Shown one piece after another: positions 59,801-64,000 of a stretch of DNA of 64,000 bases. How positions within the stretch are numbered: the first letter of the stretch is position 1; each line of letters opens with the position of its first letter. Location: the NCBI RefSeq assembly GCF_021018805.1, contig NC_086283.1, positions 60,475,803 through 60,539,802 on the forward strand. The letters are read 5' to 3'. The position numbers were made by a program, and so were the translations under genes. The notes under the pieces were generated by a model. That model saw only the letters and a list, made by a program, of their open reading frames with translations, was not told the origin of the DNA and made no database searches. Source of the stretch: Prinia subflava (taxonomy: Eukaryota; Chordata; Aves; Passeriformes; Cisticolidae).

Positions 59801-62800
59801 GGGAAGAGAACTGAAAGTGTCAGTTTGCAGTGGGTGGTATGTTGCTGCTGCTTTGTGTCAGCCACATGGCTTTACGAAGCCGAGTTTGTTTTAGTCATTC
59901 TGTATTTCAAAACAGCCTATTCAGCGTTTTTTCTGGTTTTGTATTTGGTGAATGTATCAACTGAGTGATTGGTGTCCAGCCTGTCTCAGAAGTGGCTGCC
60001 ATGCCACACATGGATGGCACTGGTGCCTGGGGATTTCTCCCTGACCTGCATGTTGCCTGCATCCCTTAGGGCAGTATATGAAGGTGTGCTGCCCTTAAAA
60101 CTGATCCAGCAGGAGGTTGGAGCAGTAGAGATCATTTCTCACCAGTGCCCTTCAGGACTATGAAACTGTTCAATCTCTGCCTTCTGCAGCTGTTTGTTAC
60201 AGTGAATATGTTTTCTGCTCCCATCTTTTCCTTGCCAATGTTCCAGTCTCCATAAGGCAAGCAAGAGTGAGTGCTGGCAGGATGAGTGGTCTGTGTTTCG
60301 CCTTGGGGGGCTGCTGGATGCCAGCCAGCAAAATGCCGTTTGCAGTTCCAAATGCTTCAGGCTGTCCTTGCCCAGCTGGAGCTCGCAAGTCTCCAGTGGG
60401 AGATTTCCTCTCTAAGTTCACCTAAATGGCAGACTTTCATTTCCTCCTGCCTTACCCCAAGTGGGTTCGAGATATTAAAAGAACCTTTGTTTGTTAAACC
60501 AGAAAGCATTCTCCAGTCTGATGGGGTTCACAGCTGCTTCTTGGGAGCAGCAACTGGGAGAAGAGTCCAGTAACTGGGAGCACAGAGCCCAGCTTGTCCC
60601 AACAGGAATGGGCTTGTTTGATGGCACAGCAGCCACACCCAGTGCCTGGCAGTGGACTCAGCTAGCAGGGCCCCACGAAGGGAATGTGTTGCTTCTTGCC
60701 CCCCTGCTTCCTGCAGCATCCTACTATCCTGTTGCTGGCAACTAGGTGTGAGAAGGGTAGGAAAATAAAGTCCCTGGGCACAGATGCCAAACATAATCCC
60801 GTTTTCTGTCTGTGACCAGTGGTGAACCATGCCCTCTGCTGTTTTAAAATCACAGACGTGTAGCATGGTCCTGAGTGCTAGTCTCCTAATGGAGGTGACG
60901 CTGATGGGCACAGGGACAGCTGGGGGAAGTGGGCGTGCCAGTGAGTTGGGGCCAGAGGCTCTTTTGGGAAAATGCTCTCCACCATGATGTGGAAGCAGTC
61001 CCCAAATTCAGAGGAAACAATGTACTGTCTCCCCTCCTGCCACCTCTGGCCTCATTGATATGATGCCTGTCCCACAGGCACGGGGGGTGGCTGTGCCTGG
61101 CCCCGGATCCTGTCACCCCTGAGCCCCAGTCCCGGTCATTCCGCTGCATGTTCCTTCCTGCCACAGTTCCTCCAATTTTTGCCTCTTCCTCCTGCTGCAG
61201 AGCACCTTCTGAGCTCTCCCTGCAGGCCACACTGCAGACTTGAGAGCAGAGAGGCTTCGGGCAGGCATCCACAGGGCCCAGCTTGTGCCGTGGGGCGGAG
61301 AGGGCGCAGAACCAGGCATACGTGTCAGCGTGTGACACAGCTGGGAATTGCTGGAGTGCTGGGAGCATGGGCAGACTGATCCCAGTGCCCCTGGAGTCTG
61401 AGAGATCGCTGCCTTCTCCTCGTGTGAGAGGGAAACTTGCCCGTTTGACCAGCTCAAGATGCAGAGATCAGGAGATGGCTTTGCATCCTGCCGCTGTGCG
61501 GGCACCATGCAGCGACGCTTCCCTGAGTGTGCCATGGACCACCTCTGCCAGCTTGGCTCGTCTCCTCCTTGTCCTCTCCAGTGTGAGAGAGCATGGGGTA
61601 GTGAAGCAGCACAACCAAACTACAGTTCCTTCTTCTAAATGGCCAGGAAATGAGCCACGAGCCTGGAGCATTATTTCTGCTGTTTTTGAGTAGTCATATG
61701 TTGTGGAATGCACGGGGTTAATTGTGACGGCTGCTGCCTTTTTGAGCTCTGTACGTCACTTGTGCCCCACCTCAAGGGGCTCCCCCAGGGCACTGTACCC
61801 CACCTTGGGGACCTGGGGATCTCTGCAACAAATATGAGTCGGTAGCATTCACGAGGCAGGCCCCTCAAGCACACCCAAATGGAGGATAAGGGGAGAGCAC
61901 AGCAGCCACATCCTTAAGGGGTGATCCCCAGACTGGTATTTATGGTTGATGATTTATGCCTTATGCAGAGGGTCCTCAGCAACACCCCCTCCCCCCCGCA
62001 ACTGCAGAGGCTTTAGCAGGACATGAGTGTGTGTGCCAAGTGCAGTTTGTTGACTGGCTGATGCTGGAAGCAGGACGTGCAGCAGGAGAGGCCCTTCCTT
62101 AGGCTTTTGTGGTGAGTCGCTCCATTTGTGCTGGAGCAGCTGGGAGCAAATAGAAGGGCCAGCCTAGCTGTTCTGAGAGGGCTCTCTCTGGAACTACACC
62201 TGGATGTCTCAGTTTTAACCTGATTTTGGCACAGATTGTTTCTGTGGTTTCAAAATCTGCCACTTTTGAAACCATCTGCAGGAATTGCCAACCTGAATGC
62301 AAACCCGCTTATGGAATTTTTTTAGCATTGCTAATACAGAACTTTTAATAAGTAAGGGATATGTCTACAGAACACTGAAAATATCTTTAAGAAAAAAGCT
62401 GGAAAGGGGATTTTATTCACTTTGCATGTGACTAGCCATAGGTGATTTGTCCATAGGAGAGCAGAATTATTTTTGTAGTACTTGACTCTTGGGCTGTCTG
62501 AGGTGGGTGAGAGCCCAGAGAGCAATCCATTTGTGGTACATGTGGCAGTGGGAGCACAGCTCTTGGTTGTCCACACAGACTGGAGGATTTGCAGGTCTCA
62601 GTGCCAGTGACTCCATTGTGTTCTGATACCAAGAGGCCACAGTGTTAGTGGGTTTGCTCTGACTTGGTGGTGTGAGGTTGCTCTGGGTGTGGATGGTCCA
62701 AGCTTCAATACCTCCAAGCACTGATGGGCTTGTGTTGGGACCAAATGCTGTATTTCTTAAAAACTAAACCCAGCCAAAACCCTAATGTGCGTAAAGGACG

Positions 62801-63095
62801 TTTGCTCAGAAAAAGAGATTGTGTGTGTTAATTTGCTTTGTGTTATGCCTCTCTTCCAGTTGGTGCACTACGTGTGGAGTTTTCCCAGCCTGTAAACCTG
62901 GAAGAAGTGGCAAGAATAAACCCAGAGGTCAGAGCAGGAGGTCGTTTTGCTCCGAAGGACTGTGTAGCACTTCAGAAAGTAGCAATAATCATACCATTCA
63001 GGAACCGAGAGGAGCACCTGAAGTACTGGCTCTATTACCTGCACCCAATACTCCAAAGGCAGCAACTAGACTATGGAGTATATGTTATCAACCAG
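50566..63095 (+). CDS. B4GALT1: Beta-1,4-galactosyltransferase 1, 5' part (exons 50566-50842 and 62860-63095)
   Basis: A type II Golgi membrane enzyme that transfers galactose from UDP-Gal to terminal GlcNAc in beta-1,4 linkage; with alpha-lactalbumin in mammals it makes lactose. The two exons encode residues 1-171. They give a short cytoplasmic tail ([15 protein letters not shown]), a signal anchor at about 17-36 ([20 protein letters not shown]), a proline-rich stem with one N-glycosylation motif (Asn56, NLS), and the start of the catalytic domain with [16 protein letters not shown], the UDP-Gal-binding family motif. The N-terminus aligns with the mammalian short isoform ([15 protein letters not shown]); the 13-residue mammalian long-form extension has no in-frame counterpart. 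The remaining catalytic exons, including DVD and the C-terminus, lie beyond the window. Confidence 0.97.
50843..62859 (+). other. B4GALT1 intron 1
   Basis: About 12 kb between exons 1 and 2. It contains one CR1 copy (54180-54815). Otherwise no coding exon, RNA gene or further recognisable repeat was seen. The many ORFs listed by six-frame translation here show no family resemblance. Confidence 0.85.
54180..54815 (-). mobile_element. CR1 LINE fragment, 3' end, in B4GALT1 intron 1
   Basis: It starts with catagaattcattgggttgg. Then come aaaggaccttaaaggtcatc, ggccaacctgttccagtacc, cagcagctccatgcagttcc and gtccagcttcttgtcagcca: clear CR1 3' region in reverse complement, about 635 bp and well preserved. 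It is antisense to B4GALT1. Confidence 0.92.
62860..63095 (+). CDS. B4GALT1: B4GALT1 coding exon 2
   Basis: 236 nt, to my knowledge the same length as human exon 2. The acceptor reads CCTCTCTTCCAG and the donor ACCAG|GTAAGA in phase 0. It encodes [16 protein letters not shown] through [10 protein letters not shown]. Confidence 0.97.
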
Positions 63096-64000
63096 GTAAG
63101 ATGCTAGAGACAAGCTGTCACAGCAGTGCCTGTGCCCCTTAAAATGGAGGAATGATTGCTTTACTTTGAAAAGAAGTAGGCTGGCAGGCAGGCATAAGGT
63201 TGCCTAAAAAAAGAAAAAGGAAGAAAAATTTTGCTTCAATGCTTTTGATGGAAAACATGAGATCCTCACTTCTGCTCAGGTACAATTCACTCTTAAGAGC
63301 TTCTGCTTAAAGAAACCACTTGGTGAGGAGGAAAGAATTCCTAATAGCACAACCCAATTAATTATCTCTTTCCAAATGTCCTTTTTCCCCCAACTGCTGC
63401 AGGAATGGCATGCAGAGATTTTTAAGGTGACAAGTTGGTATTAATGCCTAGTTTGGTAGTAGATGTGCCATTAGTGTGTAGGATTTCACTTTATCAAGCA
63501 CCTTCTGTTCATGTTAGTGCACAAAGTCAGGATGGAGAAAACAAAGCTGTGGCAGTGGGGCAGGTAAGTGTTTGTCTTCATGGGAACAGAAAAGAAACAA
63601 GCAATCATGGGGAAGTTCTTTGAGTTTTTTGTTTTGGGGCTTTTTTTGCTTGATATCTGGTGGCCTTCCATCTGCCTTTTAGAAAAAGAAAGGCATAAAA
63701 ATGCACATTTCACTCAAGACAAGCTGTCTTAATTTATAGCATAATGGCGTTTAAATACGTGAGTGTTGTTTGCCCTTGGAAGGGCTTAAAATGTGCAGGC
63801 ATTTGTGCAGGCTGCAGGGTGAAAGGGCAGATGCAGTTCTGAGAGTCCCAGCAGAGACCACCTTCTGGACAATTCTACTGCAGTTTCTCTCTTGGATATG
63901 TATTTTTATCCTGTTTTCTCAGTTCAGCAAGAACTGAGATGAAATAACATGCCTCTTTAGGTACTAACTCCTTAAACTTCTTCTTGGATCAGCTGGTGTG
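63096..64000 (+). other. Start of B4GALT1 intron 2
   Basis: It begins with the exon 2 donor GTAAGA and runs to the window edge. No exon or repeat was recognised in it. Confidence 0.85.

Noticed and set aside
1..64000. CRISPR arrays, operons, tRNA or rRNA genes
   Set aside because: No regularly spaced direct repeats, tRNA cloverleaf or rRNA segments were seen, and the window is vertebrate nuclear DNA.

Overview
This is a vertebrate nuclear window, almost certainly from a bird and probably a songbird. At least six CR1 LINE fragments carry the avian CR1 3' end, and two solo retroviral LTRs match, from memory, families abundant in passerines. All four recognised genes have human orthologues on chromosome 9: FOXE1 and HEMGN in 9q22, SPINK4 and B4GALT1 in 9p13-p21. 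In birds that material lies largely on the Z chromosome, so I read this as a piece of an avian Z (inference). No bacterial genes, CRISPR arrays, tRNA or rRNA genes were seen.

Layout. 1-9.8 kb: intergenic, with one solo LTR (1367-1952, minus), poly-T, A/C-rich and CA-rich tracts. 9.8-11.3 kb: a CpG island holding the intronless FOXE1 gene (+, 291 aa). 11.3-23.4 kb: intergenic, with CR1 fragments, a 200-bp T/G-rich tract and an isolated GC-rich patch. 23.45-27.80 kb: HEMGN (-), resolved into four coding exons that join in phase (185 aa), with GATA motifs just upstream of the start codon. 27.8-35.2 kb: intergenic, with an LTR-like element and two CR1 copies in opposite orientation; the human 9q22 / 9p13 synteny junction falls here. 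35.27-37.60 kb: SPINK4 (-), four coding exons (84 aa) with a complete Kazal domain, a TATA box and a poly(A) signal. 37.86-38.90 kb: a solo LTR on the same strand as SPINK4, about 200 bp upstream of its TATA box, bounded by a perfect 5-bp target duplication. 38.9-50.2 kb: mostly intergenic, with CR1 copies and a few weak candidate small secreted ORFs on the minus strand. 50.2-64 kb: the 5' part of B4GALT1 (+): exon 1 in a CpG island, a 12-kb intron 1, exon 2 and the start of intron 2. The gene runs off the right edge.

The genes do not form one pathway. FOXE1 is a forkhead factor of thyroid and craniofacial development. HEMGN is an erythroid nuclear protein that in chicken is Z-linked and implicated in male gonad differentiation. 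SPINK4 is a secreted gut Kazal inhibitor. B4GALT1 is the Golgi N-glycan galactosyltransferase. SPINK4 and B4GALT1 are divergently arranged here, as in human. No new multi-gene system was found. The most checkable novelties are the LTR next to SPINK4, the HEMGN/SPINK4 junction, the absence of a visible TRMO gene between FOXE1 and HEMGN, and an orphan TATA-linked small secreted ORF at about 42.1 kb.
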